Assembly (NCBI GenBank): GCA_947448735.1
Contig: CANFOS010000021.1
Span: 1 to 64,000, forward strand
DNA length: 64,000 nt
Source: Comamonadaceae bacterium
GTDB lineage: Bacteria; Pseudomonadota; Gammaproteobacteria; Burkholderiales; Burkholderiaceae_C
Reading direction: 5' to 3'
Shown here: positions 45,304-53,714 of the stretch, piece after piece
Numbering within the stretch: the first letter of the stretch is position 1
Layout: the number at the start of each line of letters is the position of its first letter
The notes under the pieces: generated by a model
Databases searched by the model: none
What the model saw: only the letters and a program-made list of their open reading frames with translations
Told to the model about the DNA's origin: nothing
Made by a program: the position numbers and the translations under genes

Positions 45304-46419
45304 TCAGGCCGCCTCGGCCAGCATGTCTGGCTGGGTTTTGAAATGACTGGCCAAAGCCACCACTGTTTGGGCAGAGGCCGTCCCATCGCCAAAGGGATTG
45401 CCGGCTTGGGACATGCGCGCGTACGCCATCTCGTCGCTGGACAGGCGCATGACCTGATTGACGATGGTGTTTCGCTCGGCCCCTATCAGCAGCGCACAAC
45501 CGGCTTCTACGGCTTCCGGGCGTTCGGTTTCATCGCGCAATACCAGTACCGGCACGCCAAATGTGGGCGCTTCTTCCTGCAGGCCGCCAGAGTCGGTCAG
45601 CACCAGCCAGGCATCGGCCAGGGCCTGCTGCATCTGGGTGTAATCCAGCGGCTCCGTCAGTTTGACATTGGCGATGCCCTTGAGGATGCTGTTGACGGGG
45701 CCCTGAACAACCGGGTTCAGGTGAACCGGAAACAGTATTTGCAAATCGGGTTGCAGGGCAGCAATGCCGGCGATGGCATGGCAAATTTCGGCCAGATCAT
45801 GGCCCCAGTTTTCGCGGCGGTGTACCGTCACCAGCAAATGCCCCTTGCCGCTGACGCTGCGTTTGACACCGCGATGCGCGCAGGTCCATTGCTGCGCGTC
45901 GATGACCGTGTTACCGGTCATGTGGATGAATTCATCAGCGATGCCTTCGCTTTGCAGGGCGGCACGCGCACGCTCGGTGGGGGCAAAGTGAAAGCGGGTC
46001 AGCCTGCTGATCATTTGGCGCAAACCTTCCTCAGGAAACGGCCGGTTTAAGTTGTAAGTTCTCAGGCCGGCTTCAATGTGGGCCAAGGGAACGCGGTTGT
46101 AAAACGCAGCCAGCGCGCCCTGAAAAGCGCTTTCGGTGTCCCCTTGCACAATCACCAGTGCCCATTGCTTTTGGATCATCTCCCGCTCAAGTTGCTGCCG
46201 GCAGCCGGTGCTGAACTCCAGCAGGCTGCTGCCCGAGCGTGTCAGCACGATGTCCGGCACCACGTCAAAGCAGGCCAATATGCTGGTTGCCATGTCGGCA
46301 TGTTGGCCGGTGTGCAGCCATTGCACATTGGCCCACGGGGCATTACGCAGCGCGTGATAAAGCGGTGCGAGTTTGATGATTTCTGGGCGGGTACCAGAGA
46401 CACAAAGAATGTTGAGCAT
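45304..46419 (-). CDS. wecB: UDP-N-acetylglucosamine 2-epimerase
   Basis: A 371-residue non-hydrolysing epimerase interconverting UDP-GlcNAc and UDP-ManNAc. The N-terminus GTRPEIIKLAPL, the acidic HIEAGLRTYN segment, HRREN and TDSGGLQEEAP are all family landmarks. It is first in the polysaccharide operon, 20 bases before the GT2 gene, so it probably supplies the donor sugar. No UDP-ManNAc dehydrogenase follows, so a neutral ManNAc polymer is possible. The long gap to the divergent GGDEF-EAL gene should hold the promoter. Confidence 0.93.
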   Translation of the reverse strand: MLNILCVSGTRPEIIKLAPLYHALRNAPWANVQWLHTGQHADMATSILACFDVVPDIVLTRSGSSLLEFSTGCRQQLEREMIQKQWALVIVQGDTESAFQGALAAFYNRVPLAHIEAGLRTYNLNRPFPEEGLRQMISRLTRFHFAPTERARAALQSEGIADEFIHMTGNTVIDAQQWTCAHRGVKRSVSGKGHLLVTVHRRENWGHDLAEICHAIAGIAALQPDLQILFPVHLNPVVQGPVNSILKGIANVKLTEPLDYTQMQQALADAWLVLTDSGGLQEEAPTFGVPVLVLRDETERPEAVEAGCALLIGAERNTIVNQVMRLSSDEMAYARMSQAGNPFGDGTASAQTVVALASHFKTQPDMLAEAA

Positions 46420-46578
46420 GTTGTGAATGTGTGTGAATTTGTGAAGTGACTTGATTTGAAACGGTGCTCGTTTCGACTTGCATCAGGCAAAGACCCTGCT
46501 CGATGTAGGACGTGACCTACAGAAACTTGCGCAAATACCTTGGTAACCCCCGCTTTTAGCGACGGTAAAGTGATAAAA

Positions 46579-48381
46579 ATGCAAATATCACTTTTTGGTC
46601 GTCATTTTTTTTGTTCTTGGTCGCCCCCCATTGATACAGGCAATCAACCACTCCAGGTTTTCCAAGCGGGGTTGGACAAGCTCCATGACTTGGTCGTGAT
46701 CACTGAGGTTGTCACGGCAGACACGCCTAAACACAGGATCGTTTACGTCAATGAAGCTTTTGAAAAGCACACGGGTTACAGCCGGCGCGACGTCATCGGT
46801 CGCTCGCCTGGCTTGTTGCAGGGGCAGGGCAGTCAACGCACTGAATTGAGCCGTATCAGCACCGCGCTGCGCGAGTCCAAACCCGTCCATGCCGAGCTGA
46901 TCAATTACAAAAAAGACGGCACGCTGTTCTGGATAGAGCTGGACATCACGCCGATCAAAGACGCGCAGGATGTTGCAACTCACTGGGTGTCGGTCGCACG
47001 GGACATTACCCTGCGCAAGAGTACCGAAGACAAAATTGTGCACCTTGCTTTTCACGACCCCTTGACCCAACTGCCCAATCGCCAGACCTTGATGGATCGG
47101 CTGGAGCGCGCATTGACGCAAAGCAAAGCCCGGACTGGACGCGAACCCGCCAGCATCTATGGCGCGCTGATGTTCATTGATCTGGACAATTTCAAAGCCC
47201 TTAACGACACGCTCGGTCACGCAACGGGGGACCTTTTGCTCCGCAAGGTGGCTTTACGCCTTGGCACTTGCGTCAGGTCGAGCGACACGGTAGCGCGGCT
47301 GGGGGGTGACGAGTTTGTGGTGATGCTGGAGAGCCTGCCCAATGACGTACTCGAAGCGTCGGACTACAGCCGAGACGTGGCCCAAAGAATTTTGCTCGCA
47401 TTGAGCGTACCGTACGACCTTGCAGGGGTTGAGCACGAAAGTACGAGCAGCATCGGTGTGACGATGTTCAGCAAGCGCAAACAGAACCTGGGTGATTTGC
47501 TCAAGCAGGCGGACTTGGCGATGTACCAGGCTAAAGCGTCAGGACGCAACGCTGTATGTGTTTTTCATCCGTCCATGCAGGCTGTGGCTATGGCCAATGC
47601 GGCTTTGAACCTGGAGTTGCGCCAAAGCCTTCGCCAAGGCGACTTTGTGCTGTATTACCAGCCGCAGGTCGGGCGCGAAGGCCGCATGCTTGGTGCAGAG
47701 GCTCTCATTCGCTGGGAGCACCCGACGCGAGGGCTGGTGTATCCCGACGAATTCATCGCACAAGCAGAAGAAAGCGGTTTGATTTTGCAGCTCGGTCAAT
47801 GGGTGCTGGAGACCGCCTGCGCGCAACTGGCGCTCTGGGCGCTGCGGGCGGAGACCCGTCACCTTCGTGTTGCCGTTAACGTTAGCGTGCGCCAGTTCAA
47901 GCACCCTGAATTTGTTGAGCTCGTGTTGTTGACCATCAAAAATGCAGGCGTTGATGCCAATCTGCTCGGACTGGAGCTGACCGAAAGCCTTTTGGCCAAG
48001 GGGATGGAAGTCACCATCGCCAAAATGGGCATGCTCCACGATGCCGGTGTGACCCTGTCGATTGACGATTTCGGTATTGGTTATTCGGCCTTGTCGAACC
48101 TGAAGTATCTGCCGCTCAACCAGCTCAAGATCGACCGAGCTTTCGTCAAGGACATTCTGTCAGACCCCAACGATGCAGCCATTGCCCGCACCATCATTGG
48201 TTTGGCGCAAAGCCTGGGTTTAGGTGTGGTGGCTGAAGGCGTGGAAACGGTTGCCCAGCGTGACATGCTCAGCCGCTTTGGCTGCCATTCCTATCAAGGC
48301 CACCTGTTCTGTCGGGCACTGCCGATCGACGAGCTGGAAGTTTTCATGAAGCAGCTTGCACCGGCCGCTTTGGCGGCCTGA
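46579..48381 (+). CDS. PAS-GGDEF-EAL c-di-GMP signalling protein
   Basis: A 600-residue soluble dual-domain protein. A PAS domain (about 30-145, LOV-like but with GRSPGLLQGQ where LOV has its flavin Cys, so not a photoreceptor) is followed by GGDEF (242-246) with an intact inhibitory I-site RSSD (233-236), then EAL (374-376, EALIRW) with the EGVET segment near the end. Both cyclase and phosphodiesterase sites look competent. It is divergent from the polysaccharide operon, so it may set local c-di-GMP for polymer synthesis. ATG 46579 is used; GTG 46570 is close. Confidence 0.92.
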   Translation: MQISLFGRHFFCSWSPPIDTGNQPLQVFQAGLDKLHDLVVITEVVTADTPKHRIVYVNEAFEKHTGYSRRDVIGRSPGLLQGQGSQRTELSRISTALRESKPVHAELINYKKDGTLFWIELDITPIKDAQDVATHWVSVARDITLRKSTEDKIVHLAFHDPLTQLPNRQTLMDRLERALTQSKARTGREPASIYGALMFIDLDNFKALNDTLGHATGDLLLRKVALRLGTCVRSSDTVARLGGDEFVVMLESLPNDVLEASDYSRDVAQRILLALSVPYDLAGVEHESTSSIGVTMFSKRKQNLGDLLKQADLAMYQAKASGRNAVCVFHPSMQAVAMANAALNLELRQSLRQGDFVLYYQPQVGREGRMLGAEALIRWEHPTRGLVYPDEFIAQAEESGLILQLGQWVLETACAQLALWALRAETRHLRVAVNVSVRQFKHPEFVELVLLTIKNAGVDANLLGLELTESLLAKGMEVTIAKMGMLHDAGVTLSIDDFGIGYSALSNLKYLPLNQLKIDRAFVKDILSDPNDAAIARTIIGLAQSLGLGVVAEGVETVAQRDMLSRFGCHSYQGHLFCRALPIDELEVFMKQLAPAALAA

Positions 48382-48457
48382 GGCTCGTGGCGGCGCATCT
48401 TTAGCGCGGTATCCTAGCGCTTTGACCTTGCAGGTCAACCCTCTTTTGAAAGCGCTC

Positions 48458-49351
48458 ATGACCCAGCTTCCCCAGCCTATGCAGCAACTGATGGCTCGTC
48501 TTGGCCCCATATGGGGCACCGACATCCGTGGCCACACCCAGACGGTGATGGGCGCCTATGCGCCGCTGCTGGCTGCCGCCGACAACAGTGGCATCAGCGT
48601 GAAGCGGGACCTGCCTTACGGCCCTCACCCGCGGCAGGTGCTGGATATTTTTCAGCCATCTTCTGCCCACCATGCGGGCGTGGTCGTGTTTGTGCATGGC
48701 GGCGCTTTTGTGCGCGGTGACAAGCGGGCCAGCCCGGAGATTTACGACAACCTGATGTTCTGGTTTGCCAAACAGGGCTATGTGGGCATCAATGTCGAAT
48801 ACCGGCTGGCGCCGGAATCGACCTTCCCTGGCGGGGCTGACGATGTTGCCTTGGCGATGGCCTGGCTGACGCAGAACGTGGCAAGGCATGGCGGCAACCC
48901 AGCCAGGCTTTTTTTGATCGGGCACTCGGCAGGCGGCACGCATGTGGCCAGTTATGTGTTTGACCCGGGTCTTGCGTATCACGGTCAATACACAGCAGGC
49001 GTGGTGCTGATATCGGCCCGGCTGCGCGCCGACGTGTCCCTAGATAACCCCAACGCCGACGCGGTGCGGGCTTATTTTGGCGAAGACGCCGCGCTGTACG
49101 AGCAGCGCTCGCCGGTCAGCCACGCGGCCTCTAGCCGCCTGCCAGTTTTCATCGTCACCGCAGAGTTTGAAAACCCGCTGCTCGATGTGTATGGCCTGGA
49201 GATGGCCCACCAGATCAGTCTGGCACGCAGGCAAGCCCCGCGTTATCGCCAGATGCGCGGCCACAACCACATGTCAGTGGTGGCGCATTTCAACAGCGGC
49301 GAAGACGCACTCGGCCGCGAGATTCTGGATTTTTTTGAGACGGGCTGCTGA
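48458..49351 (+). CDS. Alpha/beta hydrolase, HSL/esterase type
   Basis: A 297-residue alpha/beta hydrolase of the hormone-sensitive lipase branch, with oxyanion motif VHGGAFVRG, nucleophile elbow IGHSAGG and a C-terminal GHNHM with the catalytic His. No signal peptide is seen. ATG 48458 is chosen because upstream codons overlap the preceding gap without a ribosome-binding site. It is alone between the c-di-GMP gene and a copy of the dispersed repeat; substrate unknown. Confidence 0.87.
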   Translation: MTQLPQPMQQLMARLGPIWGTDIRGHTQTVMGAYAPLLAAADNSGISVKRDLPYGPHPRQVLDIFQPSSAHHAGVVVFVHGGAFVRGDKRASPEIYDNLMFWFAKQGYVGINVEYRLAPESTFPGGADDVALAMAWLTQNVARHGGNPARLFLIGHSAGGTHVASYVFDPGLAYHGQYTAGVVLISARLRADVSLDNPNADAVRAYFGEDAALYEQRSPVSHAASSRLPVFIVTAEFENPLLDVYGLEMAHQISLARRQAPRYRQMRGHNHMSVVAHFNSGEDALGREILDFFETGC

Positions 49352-49376
49352 TTGGCAGGCTGCTTAACAGTCTAAG

Positions 49377-49426
49377 CGCTATTTAATTTGTAGCAGCCTG
49401 CCCAAACTTTTATTGGCTCTCAGGCT
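49377..49426 (+). repeat. Dispersed intergenic repeat, copy f
   Basis: Plus-orientation copy (GCTATTTAATTTGTAGCAGC ... ACTTTTATTGGCTCTCAGGC). It is one of the clearest copies in the window. Confidence 0.75.
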
Positions 49427-49470
49427 TTTGTGTAAAAAGAGCCCGGTGAGAAGGTTGGCTTCAACGCCGC

Positions 49471-52400
49471 TCAACTCAAATGCTTGCCCACAATCCCCGC
49501 CAGCTCAAACATCGTCACCTGCGGTTTGCCAAACACGGCCAACAGCTTGGCGTCGGCATTGATGTTGCGCTTGTTACTGGCATCTTGCAGGTTTTCGGCC
49601 TTGATGTAGTCCCACAGTTTTTTGATCACCTGGGTCCGCACAACGGGTTCGGCACCGATAACGGCGGCCAGTGCGTCGCTGGGCGTCAATCCGGAGCCTG
49701 GTTTGGCGACTCGGGCCACCTTCGGCTTGGCGACTTTTACAGCGGGCGCTTTTTTCGCCGCGACTTTTTTGGCCGCAGCTTTTTTGGCGGCCGGACTGGC
49801 TGCCGATTTCACCGCCACGGTTTTGCCGAACGGTGTTTTGATGGTGGCCGTACCGGTCTTTGCCGCAGCCGGTTTGCGTGGCGGGAACTTTGAAGGTGCA
49901 AACTCAAAATTGACTTTGCCCGCGGCGGCGTCCCATGCCAGCATGGCCTTGAAGGCGCGGCGGGTGCGCATCGACACGAACTTGTCGAGCAAATCCGTTT
50001 TGCCGGTGTCCAGCAATTTGACCATCTGCTCACGCTCAATCGGCTGCTGCAAGATGACCTGGCCGGTTTTGAAGTCGCAGCTCGGGGTGGGCTGCTCAAG
50101 TGTTGGCACCGACTTGTCGCAGACGTAGTTCTTGCCATGTTCAAACACCATGCCGCCATGCTCAGTTCCGCACTTGGGGCATTTGCCGAGTGGTTGCTGG
50201 GCGCTGAAGTCCACAATCTCGCCGGTCTCGGCATTCTTGTCATCACCAAAATCAAACTCGAGCTTGTAGTTTTTCGTTTCTTCGTCAAACTTGATGACCA
50301 TTTCTGCCGTGAAAGGCCAGCCCGCTTTAGACCTGAAGCCGTCGAGCGGACCAATCTTTTTGTCGCGCAAAAACTGTTCGACTTCGGCGTTTTCAAAGGT
50401 GCGGCCAGCCGGCGTTTTACCGAATGAAAAGCCGCAGCCAGAAGATTCGGCCCCCTCAGCTCCAGCAAGACCGTTGCAGGTGTAGCGGCGGTAGTTTTCT
50501 TTGACCACACCGCCGCAGTTCGGGCAAGGCGTGGTCAGTGTGGCGTAGTCGCCGGGGATGCTGTCTTTGTCGTAGCCTTTGGCTTTGGCCACCATGCGCT
50601 CGGTCATGGCGGTAATCTCGGCCATGAAGGTTTCGCGGCTCAGTTTGCCGTGCTCCATCTGCGCGAGCTTGAACTCCCACTCACCGGTCAGCTCGGCTTT
50701 GGACAATTCCTGCACATCCAGCCCGCGCAGCAGCGTCATCAATTGAAACGCCTTGGCGGTTGGGATCAGTTCGCGGCCTTCGCGCAGCATGTACTTTTCA
50801 GCGATCAAGCCTTCAATCGTGGCGGCGCGGGTGGCGGGGGTGCCCAGGCCTTTTTCCTGCATGGCTTCGCGCAGTTCGTCGTCGTCGATGGTTTTACCCG
50901 CGCCTTCCATCGCGCCCAGCAGCGTGGCCTCGCTGTAGCGGGCCGGGGGCCGGGTTTTCAGGCCTTTGGCGTCGACACTTTCGGCGCGCACCATTTCGCC
51001 CGGCTTGACCGGCACCAGCGTTTTGCTGTCTTTCTCGTCGGTGTTTTCGTCCTCGGCTTCCTTGCCGTAAATGGCCAGCCAGCCCGGCTTGACGAGCACC
51101 TTGCCCTCGGTTTTAAAGCTGTGGCTGACGGCTGCCGCAGCGGCGAGCGTGGGGGTCACAGTACTGATGCGCGTGGTCACCAGGTATTCAGCCGACGGAT
51201 AAAACACCGCCATGAAGCGCTTGACCACCAGGTCGTACAGCTTTTGCTCGGCCTCGCTCAAACCACTCGGCGCTTCCAGCGTAGGGATGATGGCGAAGTG
51301 ATCGCTAACTTTTGCGTTGTCAAAGATGCGTTTGTTGGGCTTGATGTAGTTGCCGTTCAGCGCCACCAGGGCATGTGGCGCCAGGTGCTTCATGCTAGAG
51401 TCGGCCAGCATTTCAAAGGTCTTTTTAACGACCGGCAAGTAGTCTTCCGGCAGCGCGCGCGAGTCGGTACGCGGGTAGGTCAGCGCCTTGTGGCGCTCGT
51501 ACAGGCTTTGCGCAATTTGCAGCGTGGTTTTGGCTGAAAAGCCAAACTTGCCATTGGCCTCGCGCTGCAGCGATGTCAGGTCAAACAACTGTCCCGCGGC
51601 TTGGGTGGTGGGCCTGCTTTCTTCTGTCACGGTGGCGGACTTGCCGCGCACGGCCTCGGCAATCGCCAGAGCCTCGCGCTGCGACCAGACGCGGTCGGCT
51701 TTCAGCTCGGCATCGGGCTCGGCGTTGTCAGCGTTGGCCACCGCCTTCTTCCACTTCGGGTCAAACCACTTGGCTGGGTATTGCCCTGCTTCGGCCAAAA
51801 ATGAGGCGTGAATTTCCCAGTAATCCCGGGACACAAACTTGCGGATTTTTTCTTCCCGCTCCACCACCACGCTCAGCGTGGGCGTTTGCACGCGGCCCAC
51901 GGTGGTTAAAAAGAAACCGCCGTCGCGCGAGTTGAAGGCCGTCATGGCGCGCGTGCCATTGATGCCAACCATCCAGTCAGCCTCAGACCGTGAGCGTGCC
52001 GCATCGGCCAGGCCCTGCATCTGCTTTTCGGTGCGCAAACTGTCAAAACCATCGCGAATCGCGGCCGGCGTCATCGACTGCAGCCACAGGCGTTTGACCG
52101 GGTGTTTGGATTTGGCGTACTGCTGGATGAGCCTGAAAATCAGCTCGCCCTCGCGGCCCGCGTCGCAGGCATTGACGATGTTGCCCACGTCCTTGCGCTT
52201 GGTCAGCTTGACGATGGCATTGAGCCGCGTCTTGGTTTTGTCCATCGGCTTTAAGTCAAAGTAGGGCGGCAACACCGGCAGATTGGCAAAGCTCCACTTG
52301 CCGCGCTTGACGTCAAACTCTTCCGGCGCCTGAATCTCGACCAGGTGGCCAACCGCAGACGTGACCAGCCATTCGTCACTTTCAAAATACTCGTCGTGCT

Positions 52401-52491
52401 TTTCAAACTTGCCGGCGGTAGGCGTGATGGCGCGCACGATGTCTTGCGCGACGGATGGCTTTTCTGCGATGACGAGAGTTTTCATATTCAT
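49471..52491 (-). CDS. topB: DNA topoisomerase III with C-terminal SWIB domain
   Basis: A 1006-residue type IA topoisomerase that decatenates and relaxes DNA by single-strand passage. It has a Toprim domain (residues 1-150, DAGREGE), the catalytic Tyr at about 339 (LTYPRTDSRALP), and a zinc-ribbon-like region with CPNCGG and CPKCGTEHGG. E. coli TopB has 653 residues; the extension here is a Lys/Ala-rich linker (about 885-925, KKAAAKKVAAKKAP) and a SWIB/MDM2-like domain (about 930-1003, GLTPSDALAAVIG to the end). SWIB fused to topoisomerase I is known in Chlamydia. Its ATG overlaps the thioredoxin stop. Confidence 0.93.
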   Translation of the reverse strand: MNMKTLVIAEKPSVAQDIVRAITPTAGKFEKHDEYFESDEWLVTSAVGHLVEIQAPEEFDVKRGKWSFANLPVLPPYFDLKPMDKTKTRLNAIVKLTKRKDVGNIVNACDAGREGELIFRLIQQYAKSKHPVKRLWLQSMTPAAIRDGFDSLRTEKQMQGLADAARSRSEADWMVGINGTRAMTAFNSRDGGFFLTTVGRVQTPTLSVVVEREEKIRKFVSRDYWEIHASFLAEAGQYPAKWFDPKWKKAVANADNAEPDAELKADRVWSQREALAIAEAVRGKSATVTEESRPTTQAAGQLFDLTSLQREANGKFGFSAKTTLQIAQSLYERHKALTYPRTDSRALPEDYLPVVKKTFEMLADSSMKHLAPHALVALNGNYIKPNKRIFDNAKVSDHFAIIPTLEAPSGLSEAEQKLYDLVVKRFMAVFYPSAEYLVTTRISTVTPTLAAAAAVSHSFKTEGKVLVKPGWLAIYGKEAEDENTDEKDSKTLVPVKPGEMVRAESVDAKGLKTRPPARYSEATLLGAMEGAGKTIDDDELREAMQEKGLGTPATRAATIEGLIAEKYMLREGRELIPTAKAFQLMTLLRGLDVQELSKAELTGEWEFKLAQMEHGKLSRETFMAEITAMTERMVAKAKGYDKDSIPGDYATLTTPCPNCGGVVKENYRRYTCNGLAGAEGAESSGCGFSFGKTPAGRTFENAEVEQFLRDKKIGPLDGFRSKAGWPFTAEMVIKFDEETKNYKLEFDFGDDKNAETGEIVDFSAQQPLGKCPKCGTEHGGMVFEHGKNYVCDKSVPTLEQPTPSCDFKTGQVILQQPIEREQMVKLLDTGKTDLLDKFVSMRTRRAFKAMLAWDAAAGKVNFEFAPSKFPPRKPAAAKTGTATIKTPFGKTVAVKSAASPAAKKAAAKKVAAKKAPAVKVAKPKVARVAKPGSGLTPSDALAAVIGAEPVVRTQVIKKLWDYIKAENLQDASNKRNINADAKLLAVFGKPQVTMFELAGIVGKHLS

Positions 52492-53015
52492 ATGTACTTC
52501 TTCAAACCTTCAATATCCTCGGGGAACAACTCCCCGCCTTCGGCAAAAACGACTTTGCCTTCGCGGCCCTTGGCCTTGTCCATCTTCAGCACCACCACCA
52601 CCGGCAGGCCCTTGGGTTTTGGCAGCATCTTAGCGACATCGCCGACCAGCATGGCCGCCGGGAAGCTGTAGCCTTTGCTTTTCATATAGCCGCTGGCGGC
52701 GCTTTCCTGCTTGTCAATCGATAGCGCCAGCACGCCCAGGCCGTTGGCTTTGTGGGCGCGCCACAGTGCTTCGATGTTGGGCGATTGCACCGCACAAAAA
52801 GGGCACCAGCTGGCCCACCAGTACACCACAAGCGTGCTAACCGACTGATTTTGCGGCGTCCAGACATCACCACCGAGCAGCGTCACATCAGGCAGGCTCA
52901 CGACGCTGCCCAGCTTGGGCAAGGGGGTCTCCGGGGTCTTGGCCCAGGCCGGTGTCACCCAGGCCAGGGCACTGATCTTGAGCAGGTTTCTGCGGCTAGC
53001 TAGGGCAATGCTCAC
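52488..53015 (-). CDS. Tat-exported TlpA-family thioredoxin-like protein
   Basis: A 175-residue periplasmic thiol-disulphide protein. The signal has the Tat motif SRRNLLK (7-13), followed by a thioredoxin fold with WCPFC (Cys71, Cys74) and the cis-Pro segment PKPKGLPVV. I chose the GTG at 53015 because AAGGAG lies six bases upstream and the length then fits; upstream ATGs at 53039 and 53117 lack such a site. The stop overlaps topB (ATGA), an odd pairing of a periplasmic protein with a topoisomerase. Confidence 0.85.
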   Translation of the reverse strand: MSIALASRRNLLKISALAWVTPAWAKTPETPLPKLGSVVSLPDVTLLGGDVWTPQNQSVSTLVVYWWASWCPFCAVQSPNIEALWRAHKANGLGVLALSIDKQESAASGYMKSKGYSFPAAMLVGDVAKMLPKPKGLPVVVVLKMDKAKGREGKVVFAEGGELFPEDIEGLKKYI

Positions 53016-53057
53016 GGCTGACTCCTTGAAAAATCGCATCACTACAATACGGGCTTG

Positions 53058-53110
53058 TCGCGCACGCACACACGTGCGGGCGCGGACAGGCGCATGCGCA
53101 CACGCGCGCA
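53058..53110. other. Alternating purine-pyrimidine tract
   Basis: A stretch dominated by CG, CA and GT steps (for example CGCGCACGCACACACGTG and GCGCATGCGCACACGCGCG) in the gap between the divergent tlpA-like and SET genes. Such tracts can adopt Z-DNA under negative supercoiling. It gives open frames on both strands but no recognisable protein. Confidence 0.55.
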
Positions 53111-53157
53111 CCTGCATGAATTAACCATACCTCAAAAATTTTCGGAAGTGTTTTGCC

Positions 53158-53703
53158 GTGCTAAAAAGTCAAGTCGCCAGCGCCTCCACCACTTCAGATA
53201 AAAGCTCTTCACCCGACGCCCGCCGCATTCAAACCCGCCGCTCGGGTGTGCACGGCAAGGGCGTGTTTGCCCTGACAGATCTGGCCGAGGGCGAGACCAT
53301 CATTGAGTATGTGGGCGAGGTCATCAGCTGGAAAGAAGCGCTGCGCCGCCACCCGCACGACCCGAAAGACCCCAACCACACGTTTTACTTTCACATGGAC
53401 GAAAAGCATGTGATTGACGCCAAACATGGCGGCAACTCGTCGCGCTGGATCAACCACGCCTGCAAGCCCAACTGCGAAGCCGACGAGGATGGCGGCCGCG
53501 TGTTCATCAAGGCGCTGCGCAACATCAAGGCCGGTGAAGAGCTGTTTTATGACTACGGCCTGATCATTGACGCCAAGTACACCAAAAAGCTGCTGGCCGA
53601 ATACCCGTGCTGGTGCGGGGCCAAGAAGTGCCGCGGGACGCTGCTCGCACCCAAAGACAAAGACGACAAGAAGAAGAAAAAGAAAGACAAGAAAAAAGAC
53701 TAA
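53158..53703 (+). CDS. SET-domain protein (predicted lysine methyltransferase)
   Basis: A 181-residue SET protein with GVHGKGVFA (30-38), the cofactor motif RWINHACKPNC (96-106), catalytic YDY (131-133) and a post-SET cysteine set (Cys151, 153, 158 with Cys106) that would bind zinc. The C-terminus is almost only Lys and Asp, a likely nucleic-acid-binding tail. GTG 53158 has GGAAG nine bases upstream. Bacterial SET proteins methylate histone-like or ribosomal proteins. It sits next to the SWIB-bearing topoisomerase, whose Lys-rich linker could be a substrate; this is speculation. Confidence 0.9.
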   Translation: MLKSQVASASTTSDKSSSPDARRIQTRRSGVHGKGVFALTDLAEGETIIEYVGEVISWKEALRRHPHDPKDPNHTFYFHMDEKHVIDAKHGGNSSRWINHACKPNCEADEDGGRVFIKALRNIKAGEELFYDYGLIIDAKYTKKLLAEYPCWCGAKKCRGTLLAPKDKDDKKKKKKDKKKD

Positions 53704-53714
53704 AGAGGCTGCCC

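Noticed and set aside
53041-53124. N-terminal extension of the TlpA-like protein through the alternating CG/CA tract
   Set aside because: It would place a low-complexity Arg/Cys/Ala segment before a clear Tat signal; the GTG at 53015 has a near-perfect ribosome-binding site.
53607-53714. BirA start inside the SET gene
   Set aside because: The extra residues are the Lys-rich SET tail read in another frame; the GTG at 53715 has AGAGG six bases upstream.
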